A stretch of 64,000 bases of DNA from contig JAGFMI010000001.1 in the NCBI GenBank assembly GCA_021030905.1, forward strand, positions 3,081,230-3,145,229. The letters are read 5' to 3'. Below the pieces are notes generated by a model. It searched no databases. It was not told the DNA's origin and saw nothing but the letters and a program-made list of their open reading frames with translations. The stretch's first letter is position 1; each line of letters opens with the position of its first letter. Positions 45,824 to 57,072 of this stretch are shown one piece after another. A program made the position numbers and the translations under genes. This stretch comes from Pyrenula massariospora. Taxonomy: Eukaryota > Ascomycota > Eurotiomycetes > Pyrenulales > Pyrenulaceae.

Positions 45824-46171
45824 CTACTCTCCATCCTTTTCCCTCTCCAACTTCTTTTTATCTTTCACCCTTTGCTTCAACCCCTCATTCACGGCCCTCG
45901 CTTTCTCATACTCCCTTTCCTCTCTCTCCCATTTCTGCACCTTCTTCTCGAGCCACCCCATTTTCTGGGGGACGGGGAGGCTGGCCTTGTTCTGCCCCAC
46001 GCTTCTCAAGCCGCCTAGTTTAGAGCCACCATCTTGCTCAGGTTTGGTATGCTCTTTGTCATGGTCGCCCTCTAAATGGGTATCCTTTGTCAGGGTTCGG
46101 TTTAGCGCAGCGTCGTGATCCGTATTGGTGCTGTCTGTGGCTGGTTTGTGCTGGAGGCTAGTTGTTGCCAT
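45824..46171 (-). CDS. Small charged helical protein, hypothetical
   Basis: A frame of 115 residues from the ATG at 46171 starts MATTSLQHKPATDSTNTD. The first half is polar and disordered, the second a continuous charged helix (MGWLEKKVQKWEREEREYEK, then VNEGLKQRVKDKKKLEREKD), probably coiled-coil. No domain. Its composition is unlike a chance frame. Confidence 0.5.
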   Translation of the reverse strand: MATTSLQHKPATDSTNTDHDAALNRTLTKDTHLEGDHDKEHTKPEQDGGSKLGGLRSVGQNKASLPVPQKMGWLEKKVQKWEREEREYEKARAVNEGLKQRVKDKKKLEREKDGE

Positions 46172-47027
46172 TTTGTTGATACACAAGCTGAACAGCATTG
46201 TTGTCGAGGCTCCCGTGGGAAGTGGATAATATCGAGAATGGGTGTTTAAGGTGGTGGACGGTTTATGTGGTATGAGGAGAGCTTGGAGAAAGGTGCGTCG
46301 GGGAAAGTCTTATACTGCTGATTTGAGTCACCTGTGGAGGGATGACTTTGCGGAGGACTCATCAGGGGGCGAAGAAGTCAGCTTACCTAGCCCATGAAAG
46401 GGGAGATTTTCAAGCTCTTTGAGCATGGAATGGCCGCACAGAGTATGGGAAGCAGTCTGTGAAGATGTACGGGAGTCAACACACAAGTCATGGGATGACG
46501 AAGAATGTCCAGTATTGAAATCAATATACCAAGCCGCATGCCACTAGCCAGCTAGCCAGCAAGTCAGCAATCTCTCAGTACTAGACATACTGCAGGTGCC
46601 TAAACGAATGGACAAGGCGTTATATTGAGATTCGGAAGTATGAGAGAACGGGCAGAAGCTGCGATATAGCAGTGCAAGAGACGATTTGGGTAAGATGAGA
46701 AAGTATTGGTCCATTTCAGCATGAGAGCCTAACCGACCTCACAGAACAGGACCAAAGGTGGAGGCCGCGGCTGCAAAACCAGACTGGAAGCTCTCCCAGA
46801 GTAAGGTTGATCGATGTATTTAAACTTCTGATAGCTTAGCAGCGAGCGAATATGCAAAAACCTAATAAGAGCTATTAAGAAGATTAGGCACTAATATGCA
46901 CCATGAAACAGAACGAATGGACAGTCATTTGCATCAATGACCCTCAAAAAGACGTGCCATCGCCACGCCTCCTTCGTCTCCAAGTTTCATCGACCACCAA
47001 GTCTCCACAGCCAGGCTGCCAGAACCT
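46172..47027. other. Intergenic region
   Basis: No supported gene. A TATTTAAA box occurs at 46817-46824. Confidence 0.4.
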
Positions 47028-48727
47028 TTAAGCTTTTCCTTTACCACTCTCGCGTGAAGCTACCATGCCATTAGGCTTCCCGGCACCATTTTTAATGACA
47101 GCCTTGTTGCCTTTCCCATTATCCTCCCCACCGTCTTGTCGGTCTTGTTTCTCACCCGGCCCTTTGGCTTGAAGCGTTTGGTGCTTACTGGGATCCTTTT
47201 CCGTGGCGCTGAAGAAAGCGGACATTAGTGAGGAGCCAAAGAATTGCTCAATTTTTGAGCATTATGAGACTTACTTCTCGTTCTGTCCAGGCTTTGCTAC
47301 GCTGCGGTTGGACTGTCGGTAACTTGGTTCATCAATCTTGACATCATCTAGCGACTCGGGATTGTTGATCATCTCTTGGATCGTCCTTAATACTCTCAAG
47401 TCTTCTGGCTCGGGATGAGCGTTCGATTTGACCTTCGTCATTGCGTTTTGCTCACAGGTTTTCAGGAGATCCTTGACAATAAATGGATTTAGAATGAAAA
47501 GATGGAATCCGAAGAAATTAAGCTTCTCTTGAGTGCTTTTGGTTGCTATACCGGATTGCTTTGGATTTCTGGTAGACAACATATTATATCAGGAGAAGAG
47601 ACCAAGATCTGGAGCGAGGAGTCGACGAACTTATGCCTCATTCTCGAGTCATCGAACCCGGCATTTGTAAGCTCATTGCGGTAATGACCGGGTGTGAGAG
47701 TCACAATGAGATACTTCACGGTGTTAAAAGAAAACGTACCGGTCAACGATCCTGGAGGGTGAAAGGACTATTCAACCACGCGTTCAAGCATAGCGACAAA
47801 ATACAATGGAAGGGTCAGATGTATAGCCATTGATCAAAATGACACTTGACCTCGCAAATCCGGACAGGCTAAGATTGAATTTATCGCTGCAACCACAGGT
47901 TTCCTAAACATATCAACAGCACTCGCAAACCTTTCGGTAGAGCTCGAGGCAGTGAATCAAGTGAAGGGATTTACAAGAGCAGTATCTCCTATCGCTATGC
48001 GTGTTGGTCGCATTCTGCTCCAGATCCATTTGTTCCGTGCTATTGTGTATCATGGGCGCTTCAACGTCCACGAGTTCCATCAATGCCTCCAAGACTTTGA
48101 TGTACTTGGCAATGTCGTAGTATCTCCGTGTACCGAGTGCTAGACTCACAAGCAAATCCCCCTTGTCTTTTGGCAGTGGTAATGGCTCCTCTGTCAATTC
48201 CGAAAGAGAGCTACTCGAAACAAGCTCATTACCAGAGCCTTGATTTTCGAGTGACAGCTGGTCCATGAGAGACATTTCGGTTCGATATTGTATTTTCTTG
48301 CAGACGGTGAAGGCTCGCGTGATTCGAAGGGAGTGTCTATTTGCATAGTCGTTGGCAATCGCTCTAGTGAGAGGGAATTGCATGAACCCAAGAAGGCCAA
48401 GGAAGAGAGACCATACTAGGATAGGCAGGTCAGTACGGACCAGAAGATTGAAAGGCGAGAAGTGTCTCCAGTTAAAACTGTGGCACGCCGGCAAACAAAC
48501 CAACGGCATCAGTGTAGTACAATCTCAATATCGAATTGCGCATGACGCGACAGCGGGAAGGGCTGGGACGGTATCTTGCGAAGTCAATGATATGTCAAAG
48601 CACCACACTTTGTGTTTGAGATAGATGAAATGATATTGCAGACTGAAAGCGCGGATGAGAAAAGACGAAGGTTCCAAGAACTGGCAGAGCAATATGCCGT
48701 GTCCACCCGAGGCTGTTCCTGACTCAT
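47028..48727 (-). CDS. Multi-exon membrane-anchored hypothetical protein, centre unresolved
   Basis: Exon 1 (48727-48609, MSQEQPRVDTAYCSASSWNL) joins exon 2 (from 48477) over a 131-bp intron. Exon 2 holds a hydrophobic helix (LPILVWSLFLGLLGFMQFPL) then a helical region (GDLLVSLALGTRRYYDIAKY) down to about 47950. Further exons encode VKYLIVTLTPGHYRNELTN, then, after an intron with donor GTATAG, DLLKTCEQNAMTKVKSNAHP to GQNE, and finally, after a GTAAGT...TTCAG intron, a Lys/Gly/Asp-rich disordered tail ending at 47028. Splice joins at both ends are clean; the join between about 47950 and 47720 could not be settled. One or two membrane helices, no known domain. It could conceivably be two genes. 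Confidence 0.5.
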
Positions 48728-50563
48728 TAGCTCTATTCACTCCATCATTTCACCATTTCTAAAGCCGAGGGCATATGTGCTTCAGGTCAATGTTGCGCCT
48801 TCTAAATTACAGATTCCAAGACAGCAGGACTTGAGAGGATTATAACGCAATGGAAGGGCGATGCGTCGTGATCAACCCATTGGGCGGTGCTTATCGAATA
48901 TACCTACGCGTACAGAGCAGAGGCATCTCTGAACATCGTGGCCTAAGCAAGTGCGATCGGTACCCGTCGAGAAAATTCTTTGGTTGCCAGGGAGCCTGTT
49001 CAATTAATCTGAGAAATGAGCGTGTTAGAGGCTGGGTGCAAAGTGAAGCGAGGAAATTATGTCAGCGCATAGCGACAAGTCTGACTCATATCCCTTACTC
49101 CTCATGGCGCTTGAGAACCTTAGTGAATTTCAATGACACGACGGATGATTAAGTTAGTGACGTGATAGCCACTTGCATTACTGTTCTTGAATGCGGAAAT
49201 TTCGTGGTGATAACACGCCAATAGAGCGCTCAAAACCCAGATTCGCCATAATATGGAAGATGTATGCTCCAGGCAGTACTAATTTCATCTATTTTAGAGT
49301 GTAGTGCTCTCTGATCAAAAGTCAGGGCTCATCAGTACACAAAATAGCTTTGGTGGAAAAGAAGATATTCTGTCAAGAGATTGGTCGCCTTGGAAGCGGC
49401 GATCAAAGGGCATGCAGAAGTATTTTTTGAGCTTTAAGAACGTGGAGAGCGTCGTGAGAGGTTCCGTTGACTGCCGATTGAAGAGAATTGAAGTATCTAA
49501 GATACTTCCACTCATGACCTCAAGGCTCTGATTCCTTAGATCCGGATCAGAAAGCGTTTTTGCATTGAAGAATGTAATGCGCCTTCGTCATCAAGCTTAC
49601 AGCTTCGATCGTATAACCCGCCGATGTGATCTGGTGTAAAGGTTTTGGCATCTTCTTCTTCTAGCCTGCAACGCCAAAGCGGCGAGAAAGACCTGTTTGC
49701 GATCTTCGCAGCTATCTATCTAGAGCATGTGAACTCTAAATCTGTTCTGTAGCCCGTAGATTCGCTGCTTCAGTGCGACAAAAATCGTAATGGAAAGCTA
49801 GCAAGCCTTCTGAGGGCAGCTGGTTTCCCTAGATCGCTGTGAAAATCTGGGCGACGATAAGAGCGCGGGCCTAAATTCTAGGGAAACATTGTTTGAGCTC
49901 GCGGCGACGATTATTGGGATCGCTTTTGGGCGGTCCAGCCCGGCGCCTAGGATCTCGAGCCCTGCGGCTTGCGGGGGCGAGCGGGTGTGAGTTCATAGGC
50001 GATCACTTCTACCGTAGGCTCAAGGGTAGGGTAGCTCCGTCGTCTTGCTTTTACGTCTTCCTCGACAGCCCCAGAAAATTTTTCTTATCTGCAAATGCCC
50101 TTTTTGTATATCTATTCCTTTATATATTCCTAGGCGGCTTTCTCGAGCTTCAACACTTGCTCTTGCTCCATGCCAAGCAATGGTATTTCAAGATCGTTGA
50201 GATACTTTCCGTTGAATCGGGTCCAGAAAGGTTGTCCTTCTGGCGCTAGCATTTGGAATATTCAAGAGAAATCGCTCAAAATGATGCCAGAAAAGACTAA
50301 TCGAAGCATCGCCTGTAATAAATGGCTTAATTTTGGCTCTCTTTGTACCATGGTTGATGCGAGAGCCAACCGACCTCGAGAGCGGTTCCGAGCAAATTTA
50401 CCAGCGCCAACATAGATACGCGATAATTCCGTTTTCGTTCTCTTTCTGTCTCTGATTTAAAGATGATTTCCCGCTCTGTTTCTTCAAACTCTCACGAACT
50501 CCAGAAACACAGATTCTTCTCAGCCTCTCCAAACGTTTCTTCGCTCGGACAACAATAGTCACT
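48728..50563. other. Gene-poor region upstream of the orphan run
   Basis: Short frames only (48850-49152 and 49304-49531, both +), with no leader, domain or splice structure. It contains the upstream region of the secreted protein gene. Confidence 0.4.
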
Positions 50564-51088
50564 ATGAAGCTGCTCACTCTCTTTACGACACTGAATACCA
50601 TAATCTCTTCCTCTATTCCCGTCCTTTCAAGTCCAATCCTGAAAGAAACCAGCAATTCTACCGCGCTGCATACCAGGCATAAGCCTCTCACCTGCTCATG
50701 GATTAGAGCTATTCATGGCAGCTCCTGGGACGCGAGTTGCCTCGGAAACGATCATGAATACCTGATCAAGGACTACTGGCTCGCCGAGTCCCAAAAGCTT
50801 GACGATAACCGATTTTACGATAACTACGACAAGATAATCTGCGCTCCCCGCGAGCCTCCTCTCCATCTCGTTATGTGTGCATTCCTTAAAGATATCGACA
50901 TGACGGTGTCAGGGAAGCACGTAAAGGACTTGTTTCAACTTCTGGCAGAAAAGTGTGATAGGAGCCGTTGTGGAAAGGTCGACGTGAACATCCTTGGCTG
51001 GGGACTGGCGACCCGCGGCGAATTGAAGATTGATGGAGTGGAGGAGGAGGGTGGCTGTCTTGACGTTTGTCCTCCAAACGGAGCGTGA
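50564..51088 (+). CDS. Secreted cysteine-rich small protein (effector-like)
   Basis: Intron-less, 174 residues. The signal peptide is clear (MKLLTLFTTLNTIISSSIPV, cleavage expected near residue 23). The mature chain has eight Cys (LTCSW, ASCLG, IICAP, VMCAF, EKCDRSRCG, GGCLDVC), enough for four disulfides, and no recognised domain. Small, secreted, Cys-rich orphan proteins of this kind are candidate effectors or antimicrobial proteins in fungi, but that is inference. The gene is the first of the plus-strand orphan run. Confidence 0.72.
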   Translation: MKLLTLFTTLNTIISSSIPVLSSPILKETSNSTALHTRHKPLTCSWIRAIHGSSWDASCLGNDHEYLIKDYWLAESQKLDDNRFYDNYDKIICAPREPPLHLVMCAFLKDIDMTVSGKHVKDLFQLLAEKCDRSRCGKVDVNILGWGLATRGELKIDGVEEEGGCLDVCPPNGA

Positions 51089-51644
51089 GGGCACTCAGTC
51101 GGGGCTGACCGGGATCATCTAATGCTAAGCATTCTTTCAGGCACATTGGTCCTGGGCATGGGAGGAAATGATTCTCGGTCTATGAGTGCACGGGGTAATC
51201 CTCAGAATTAGTTCTCCGCAGATTGTGCTCACTTCTGTGCAGAGTCTTGCTTAACTTCCTGGATAATCTATAAAAGGGCGTACACTCGCCGCACTCCGAA
51301 TGTAAAGTAAAAGGTATAATGCCATCGTTAATCTTTCTGTAAGAACAATGGCGACTGTTCATCTGGCGGCATTCCTTTCTTCGTACGAAGCTGACTGCTC
51401 AAGGAGTTCCAAGCCCGCTGTCTTTGTCCTAACCAGTGTCTTTGACAAGGTCTTTCGCATTAGACGGAAAGCTAAGGTTACCAGATCATAGACGTTCTAA
51501 GCGCTAGGTTGTCCTTATTCTAATCTCGATATCGCTTCATATTATTTGATCTTCGTTCCTAATAAATATGTTTCACTCTGTGCGTTCTTGGATTTGGCAT
51601 TGGCAGATAAGTGCGTCTCCCATTTTAAACATTATTGCCGGACG
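51089..51644. other. Intergenic region
   Basis: Contains a TATAAAAG box at 51269-51276. No gene. Confidence 0.4.
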
Positions 51645-52862
51645 ATGCATTTCGGCTCACAGCAAAATGATGTCCAAGAAGATGCACTCAAGGAGATGCA
51701 GGAAAGACTTCTTTCTACTCATCAACAAATCGAAAACATCCTCGTTCAGGACAAGCTCGCACAACGAGAACAGCAACTTTTGCGGCATGATCAACAATTG
51801 CAGCAAAAGGAGCAAATGTTGCAAGAGCAGGAGAAGCTTCTAGATCAGTATCAGGATATCCTAGAGCAGCGAGAGAAGGAAATTCAAAATCAAGAGAGAC
51901 TCTTGCATGAGAAGGAGAGCCTGTTACATCACCCCAAAGCTCGATCTTCAAGGGGAACTCAAACTTCCCAGCTCAACGAGAAGATTGAAAGCTCCGCTAG
52001 GTCAACAAGCGCAGAGCTCGCACAACCGGAGCCTCGCCATTTCGACTGGACCTCACCGTGGTTTCCACACGTCTGCTACATCATGCGGCTCGAAGAGCTC
52101 TTTGCCCACGCTAACAAATCTCTTGACCGGCTATCGGCAACTTTCAACAATCTTCCTTGGCACGACTTTCCCGCTGTCGGAGATACTTTTGCTTGTCATT
52201 ATGACGATCTTTTGGAGTCTGCAGCCTTACTCGAGTACCTTCACGACTGCTTGAACTCACATGTCATGCATGAGATACGCAAGAAAGCATTCCGATCCAG
52301 GGACATCATCTCATGGTTCGACCCCACTCTCGACGATAAGATCCTTGATGTTTCTGCATCTGAGCCTTTATCTGAGCAGTTCGCGGGTTGGCTGGGTACG
52401 CTAGTGCATCTTGTGAAGGTTGAATGTGCAGTTACACAGCTCAATAAGCACATAGCAGGGTTCGAGGCCAATATTATCGAGACCAAAAAGCTATTATCAG
52501 AGCAAGCTCTTTCGCCGGTGGAAATTCTGTGTTGGCTTGACAACAAGATACTCGAAGACCAAGAGAAATACAATAATGAGAGGTGTGATCTCTTTACTTG
52601 GACCGATTCAGAATCGGAGGAGGCATCAGAGACTACGTTAGTTGAGGATATGAGCCAAGACATCTCATCTGCTGAGGAACAGGAAGCACAGGAGACGAAG
52701 GAAAGAGAGGAACCCTGCGCATCTAATTTACTGATCGCGGTTAGAGATGCAGGCAGTCAATTTCTTCTGTCCTCTGTTTTCCTTCGTATTGATTACCAAT
52801 CCGTTCCATCAAACTGGTTGCTCCTCCCTTCGCTTCATGCATGGAAATGGAAGACAAGGTAA
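51645..52862 (+). CDS. Coiled-coil protein with acidic C-terminal region, hypothetical
   Basis: Intron-less, 405 residues from the ATG at 51645; the frame is open about 100 bp further upstream but without ATG. Residues 8-96 form an uninterrupted Gln/Glu/Leu coiled coil (REQQLLRHDQQLQQKEQMLQ). A globular helical region follows (FDWTSPWFPHVCYIMRLEEL, then LLESAALLEYLHDCLN), then an acidic segment with TDSESEEASETT and QEAQETKEREE, ending in WKWKTR. No family recognised. Confidence 0.68.
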   Translation: MHFGSQQNDVQEDALKEMQERLLSTHQQIENILVQDKLAQREQQLLRHDQQLQQKEQMLQEQEKLLDQYQDILEQREKEIQNQERLLHEKESLLHHPKARSSRGTQTSQLNEKIESSARSTSAELAQPEPRHFDWTSPWFPHVCYIMRLEELFAHANKSLDRLSATFNNLPWHDFPAVGDTFACHYDDLLESAALLEYLHDCLNSHVMHEIRKKAFRSRDIISWFDPTLDDKILDVSASEPLSEQFAGWLGTLVHLVKVECAVTQLNKHIAGFEANIIETKKLLSEQALSPVEILCWLDNKILEDQEKYNNERCDLFTWTDSESEEASETTLVEDMSQDISSAEEQEAQETKEREEPCASNLLIAVRDAGSQFLLSSVFLRIDYQSVPSNWLLLPSLHAWKWKTR

Positions 52863-53874
52863 AAGCTGCGGTTTCGGATTTGTAATACCCACAACATGCC
52901 AAGTTAGCGTCTAGAGTTTTGTTTATGCCTTTCGCGTTAGGCCATATATCTCTCGACTCAATGCATTTATGTCTGTTCCACATCAAAGATTTGCGGAGTT
53001 GATCACGTATCTTACCTATGGTCTTTCGCTCATATTATTTTTGGCGCTATAACTGGATAGCTGGATAGAATATGGTGCTCACCCTCGGGGAGACCTCAGG
53101 GAGCCCTTTAAACTCAGCAACCATTGCCCTTCCTTCCTGTCACCAACTTTAATTTATCGCCTCCTGCGAACTACGTGCTTTTTGTCGGTTTCCTGTGTCT
53201 TGCGTCTGTTCTTGAACCTTTTCGTGGATGCTTCGTTGACGAAGTAGCACTTCGACACTACTTGACAGAAAGTTGCCTCAATTGCGTGGTATTAGTGGAA
53301 GTGAGCGACACGACGTCAAACCGAACTTACTAATGAGAGAGAGCCTGCGCGCATGTGAGCCGATCGCGCTCACTTGAGTGTTATAGGTAAGTCTTCCCGG
53401 TGTGAGGTCAGTCATAGCATGCTGTATATAGCGTGGAGATCGTATTACGAACTCACGCTTCTTCTGTTATTATGCCTCTCGTTTTTATTTTGGCTCTCTG
53501 GTCTTACACACGCTTTCAAAACAGGCAGCTAAAATGCACTCCAAGATATATGACTCGACCAATGCGACAATTCTGCTCCGGAAAATTTGAAAGCTTTCGT
53601 TCTGGTATTTGATCTCACGGGTAGCATTGACAATGCTATAGAATCAGTAACAATAGCATAGAATTCTAGTAGCAATACCAAGAAGTCTTATACTTCTTTG
53701 TTCCTAGCTCGCTTACCTTTACCAATGTATGCACTATGCTTTCAATCTCTACACGCAATGGGTTTGTATCTGCAATCAAGAACACAAAGAGAGAAGCTGT
53801 TCCCTTTGTGCGCTGTCAATTTTTTTGCAGAGTCCTGGGCATCTACTTCTTTATGGTGCAACTTCTACAGGTAG

Positions 53875-53882
53875 TATTTAAA
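53875..53882 (+). promoter_or_regulatory. TATA-like box TATTTAAA upstream of small membrane protein
   Basis: An exact TATTTAAA lies 103 bp upstream of the ATG at 53985. The same octamer precedes the next two genes on this strand. Confidence 0.45.
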
Positions 53883-53953
53883 TAAGTGATCACTGAAAAT
53901 AATTACATGCTATCGTTCTTCACCTCCTCAAGCTCGGACACCAGTCGACCTGA

Positions 53954-53972
53954 ATATATATATATATATATA
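53954..53972. repeat. (TA)n microsatellite
   Basis: About nine TA units. If translation began at the upstream ATG (53907) it would be read as Tyr-Ile repeats; more likely it is 5' UTR. Confidence 0.8.
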
Positions 53973-53984
53973 TCAACATCGTCT

Positions 53985-54335
53985 ATGTCAAAAATGGGAC
54001 CTTGTGTCGGATCCACCTCTGCCGGCCAGAGCCGATGTGCTAACATCGTTAAGGCGCTTATTGCGCATTTTCAGCGGTTGGTCTGGCATCCCGCTCTCTT
54101 CCTCGTCATCCTCTTCGATTACGCTCTCTGGTCGGTGGTATTTTGGATCTGGGAGAAAGCAGAGTACCGAATCCGAAACCTTCTCCCACTTGATTGGGTG
54201 AGATTTATAAAGAAGTGGAACAAGAGCGCTTTCTGGCTCTTGTGCCTGGGTACGATAGTTTTCTGTGTTGGACATCGCTTACTTTATGGGCGATGGCCTT
54301 TTGTTGGACCCACGTTGTCCGTGGAAAAGGAGTAG
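53985..54335 (+). CDS. Small two-helix membrane protein, hypothetical
   Basis: Intron-less, 116 residues from the ATG at 53985 (MSKMGPCVGS). Two hydrophobic segments are visible: HPALFLVILFDYALWSVVFW, and SAFWLLCLGTIVFCVGHRLL. A charged loop lies between them (EKAEYRIRN). No known family. An in-frame ATG at 53907 would add a Tyr/Ile repeat encoded by the microsatellite and is less likely. Confidence 0.55.
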   Translation: MSKMGPCVGSTSAGQSRCANIVKALIAHFQRLVWHPALFLVILFDYALWSVVFWIWEKAEYRIRNLLPLDWVRFIKKWNKSAFWLLCLGTIVFCVGHRLLYGRWPFVGPTLSVEKE

Positions 54336-54905
54336 CCGAAGACTAGCGGAGGTAAGTAATCGTATAATGTAAACAGAAAATATCTTATACCCATTTGCCG
54401 AACCACACTTCACTCTCGGGTCCTTCGTCCGTAGGTGCCACCACGGGATTAGAAAATTGACAAGGAGAAGTGATCTTGAAAATTGTGTTCCGATCCTGAT
54501 ATTCTGTATACCATCTCAGCTTTACAAGATGTGATGCTAAATTCACCAATCTATTGGATTTTGGTGAACTTAAGAGAACTGTCATTTTAGTGAGACTTTT
54601 CTTGCCGACAGTGACAATTCCGATGTTTCTTGAACAATATTCTTTGTCACTGCTTCTCGATTCTATTTAAATGTCGTGACAAGCCCGATGCTGCATCGTT
54701 CAACGGGTAAACTCGGACTAAGGAGCCCGAATTTAACTCTTCAACGCCAGTGTTATTATCGATCATTTTGAATATTAAGCCGAGTTATTCTTAGTGGAAA
54801 GAAAGGGCGACTATTTTAAGATCTTAGCCATACCCTTAGAAAAATTTCTTGTCTTGCTGTTCTGCACTTGAAAACATTCACATCTCATCACGAATCAATA
54901 CGGAA
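54336..54905. other. Intergenic region
   Basis: No gene. Contains the TATTTAAA box at 54664-54671. Confidence 0.4.
54664..54671 (+). promoter_or_regulatory. TATA-like box TATTTAAA
   Basis: An exact octamer 235 bp upstream of the ATG at 54906, inside the context TTCTATTTAAATG. Confidence 0.4.
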
Positions 54906-55712
54906 ATGACACCCTGTTTCAAGTCTAACTCTGTCCTTGCTCAGGCTCAGCTTGCTGCTATTTTAGGCAAAGCTTTGGGGACTGACACGCGGATACAGAA
55001 GCTCAGTGTGGAACATGGCTTCCAGGCGCTGTGGAAAGAACAACCATGCACTTGTGGAGATCCCACACATGCTTTCAATTTGTTAAGTGATGAGGCCCTA
55101 TTGCTTCTCATCAATTCTCCAATCAGTCCAGCCAAGCTCATCCAGCCCTCTGAGACTAGTTCTGATCCTCAGGTACTGAGAGACCAGCCAGTTCCGGACT
55201 CCCACTTTCGTCTCAGCGAGTCAGAACCGAGACTAAAACTGCCAAAAGACTTGGAAGGTCTGTCTATCTCCGTGCAGTCTCAAAAGACACGCTCACTTCT
55301 CACTCAAGCCATGTTCAACATGCTGATCCTTAATCGTATGCTCACGGAGATGCTGAGCCCAAGCTATCCAGAGATATACATGCAGTGGAAAGAGTTCTTT
55401 CATTGGTTCTGCGAACATTGCGCCTATGTCCAAGAACATCAGCAAGGCCCGAAAGATGAACAGAACGCACGTCTTCGAGACATACTAGACGAGCATATTA
55501 ATGACTTCTACAAGTTTACTGTCAATGCCCGGGACTCCATCGAAGGCTTTCAGGGCTCGCTCAAGTCGTACCACGAGTCAGAAACACGAATCAAAGAAAA
55601 TCACCCGGAGCTGAAGCTCGGTAATCTTATTGGGGACTTGCGTCGGGATCTTACTGTACGTGAGCTCGAGCTGCTGGGAAAGGTGATCGGCTCTTTTTCA
55701 GCGCCGAAGTAA
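54906..55712 (+). CDS. Helical orphan protein
   Basis: Intron-less, 268 residues from the ATG at 54906 (MTPCFKSNSVLAQAQLAAIL). A small C-x-C pair (PCTCGD) lies in the first third, a polar linker in the middle, and a helical C-terminal half (TRSLLTQAMFNMLILNRMLT, WKEFFHWFCEHCAYVQEHQQ, LRDILDEHINDFYKFTVNAR). No domain recognised, no leader, no membrane helix. Intracellular, role unknown. Confidence 0.65.
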   Translation: MTPCFKSNSVLAQAQLAAILGKALGTDTRIQKLSVEHGFQALWKEQPCTCGDPTHAFNLLSDEALLLLINSPISPAKLIQPSETSSDPQVLRDQPVPDSHFRLSESEPRLKLPKDLEGLSISVQSQKTRSLLTQAMFNMLILNRMLTEMLSPSYPEIYMQWKEFFHWFCEHCAYVQEHQQGPKDEQNARLRDILDEHINDFYKFTVNARDSIEGFQGSLKSYHESETRIKENHPELKLGNLIGDLRRDLTVRELELLGKVIGSFSAPK

Positions 55713-56523
55713 GCAGCCGACTTCAACAGGTCAACAAAGTCAAAGAGACTGAAAAGTTAAATAGTAACCTAGGGTTACCATAGAAGCCAAATTCGAGTCA
55801 AGTTCGATCATCCAATAGTTCGGCTTAATTTTGTCTGTTTTTGCTCCTTTGCGCGTAACACCTGCAGAATCTCATCTGCAATTCATAGAACTTTTACATT
55901 CATACTCTTCTTCACTGCTTGTATTATTTGGCGGTCGATCTCTTGTGAAAATCATATAGGAGAAAAGTTTCTTTGTCTAATACGGAATCACTACGTGGCT
56001 CGCGGCTCTATTCGGTTTCTTCGCCATGATGTAGATCCATCACTTGCTGCTGTGCTTTAGTAGCTTCAATATTTGATGAAATATGAATCAGAACGGTGAA
56101 AGAACCAAAGAAAACTTGAAGCACATACCTCTCACATGAATCATGACAGTGTCCATCACATGGCTTAGTGCAATTTTGCCCAGTCAGCGCTCAACTTCGC
56201 ACCATGTTCCTTTGTGTTATTGTCTCCTTCGACTTTTGAATTCACTTCCGTTTCCCTTGTCTTATGACTCCGGCTCTTTGAACAAGATTTTCGCTTGTAT
56301 AAATGTAGCGAGTTTTACATTTCGTAGACTACTCATAATCTTGACTGGCTCAACTTCTAACATGAACAACTAGGGAGCTATTTAAACATTTCTCGGATAA
56401 TTGGAAGGTCCTCACACACTCTGCACTCGATTATTGAGCTCTCAGAAAGACCCGCATTCGAGTCATATTTTGACCATATTCAGGTCGAACACAAAAGAAC
56501 AGAGAAGCAAAAATCCCATCACA
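55713..56523. other. Intergenic region
   Basis: No supported gene; a short plus frame at 56143-56373 lacks domain content. Contains the TATTTAAA box at 56379-56386. Confidence 0.4.
56379..56386 (+). promoter_or_regulatory. TATA-like box TATTTAAA
   Basis: An exact octamer 138 bp upstream of the ATG at 56524. Confidence 0.45.
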
Positions 56524-57072
56524 ATGTCCTCCTGGCTTGAAGACATGAGGATTCAACTCTTCCGAGCCGATCAAGACATCGACATGGTCCGCGCCTACCC
56601 TAACAGCCTCTTTGTTAAGATCCCCAACAACGACCTCCGCCCATGGAGAACCCGATGTCAACAGCTCATCAACTACCACGCCATTCTCTACTATAACGCT
56701 TCTCTTTTCGGAGTTTCTCGACACCCAGAGTACGCGTTTACAGGAGAACACCCCTCTACCTATCTCCGCTCACAAGTGGAACTTGAACGACATGTGCGGG
56801 AATTTCGCATCTTCTTGAGACTACTCAAAAGCTACCAGGATAAAATCAGCGACGCGCACGAGATGTTTACTCCTCTTACCAGCTCCTCTGAGTGTCTTCA
56901 GGCGAAGCAGAAACTCGATTGTGCGTCGTTCGTATGCCTTGTGCAGAAGACGGCCGATGCGATCGAGAACAACCCTAACATGGTCCCAGTCCTCTCTGAT
57001 TACTCTGGGCCAAATTGGCGGGACATCACTGTGAGGAAGGATCAGACCAAACGGTTCGGACTGAATGTGTGA
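56524..57072 (+). CDS. Helical orphan protein
   Basis: Intron-less, 182 residues from the ATG at 56524 (MSSWLEDMRIQLFRADQDID), with CACAATG start context. Mostly helical (VELERHVREFRIFLRLLKSY, KLDCASFVCLVQKTADAIEN). No signal peptide, membrane helix or known domain. It resembles the preceding orphan in composition and layout, but I see no clear sequence identity between them. Confidence 0.6.
   Translation: MSSWLEDMRIQLFRADQDIDMVRAYPNSLFVKIPNNDLRPWRTRCQQLINYHAILYYNASLFGVSRHPEYAFTGEHPSTYLRSQVELERHVREFRIFLRLLKSYQDKISDAHEMFTPLTSSSECLQAKQKLDCASFVCLVQKTADAIENNPNMVPVLSDYSGPNWRDITVRKDQTKRFGLNV

Larger units (their letters stand above)
52863..53984. other. Intergenic region
   Basis: No supported gene. 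It includes the TATTTAAA box at 53875-53882 and a (TA)9 microsatellite at about 53954-53972, both just upstream of the next gene. Confidence 0.45.
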
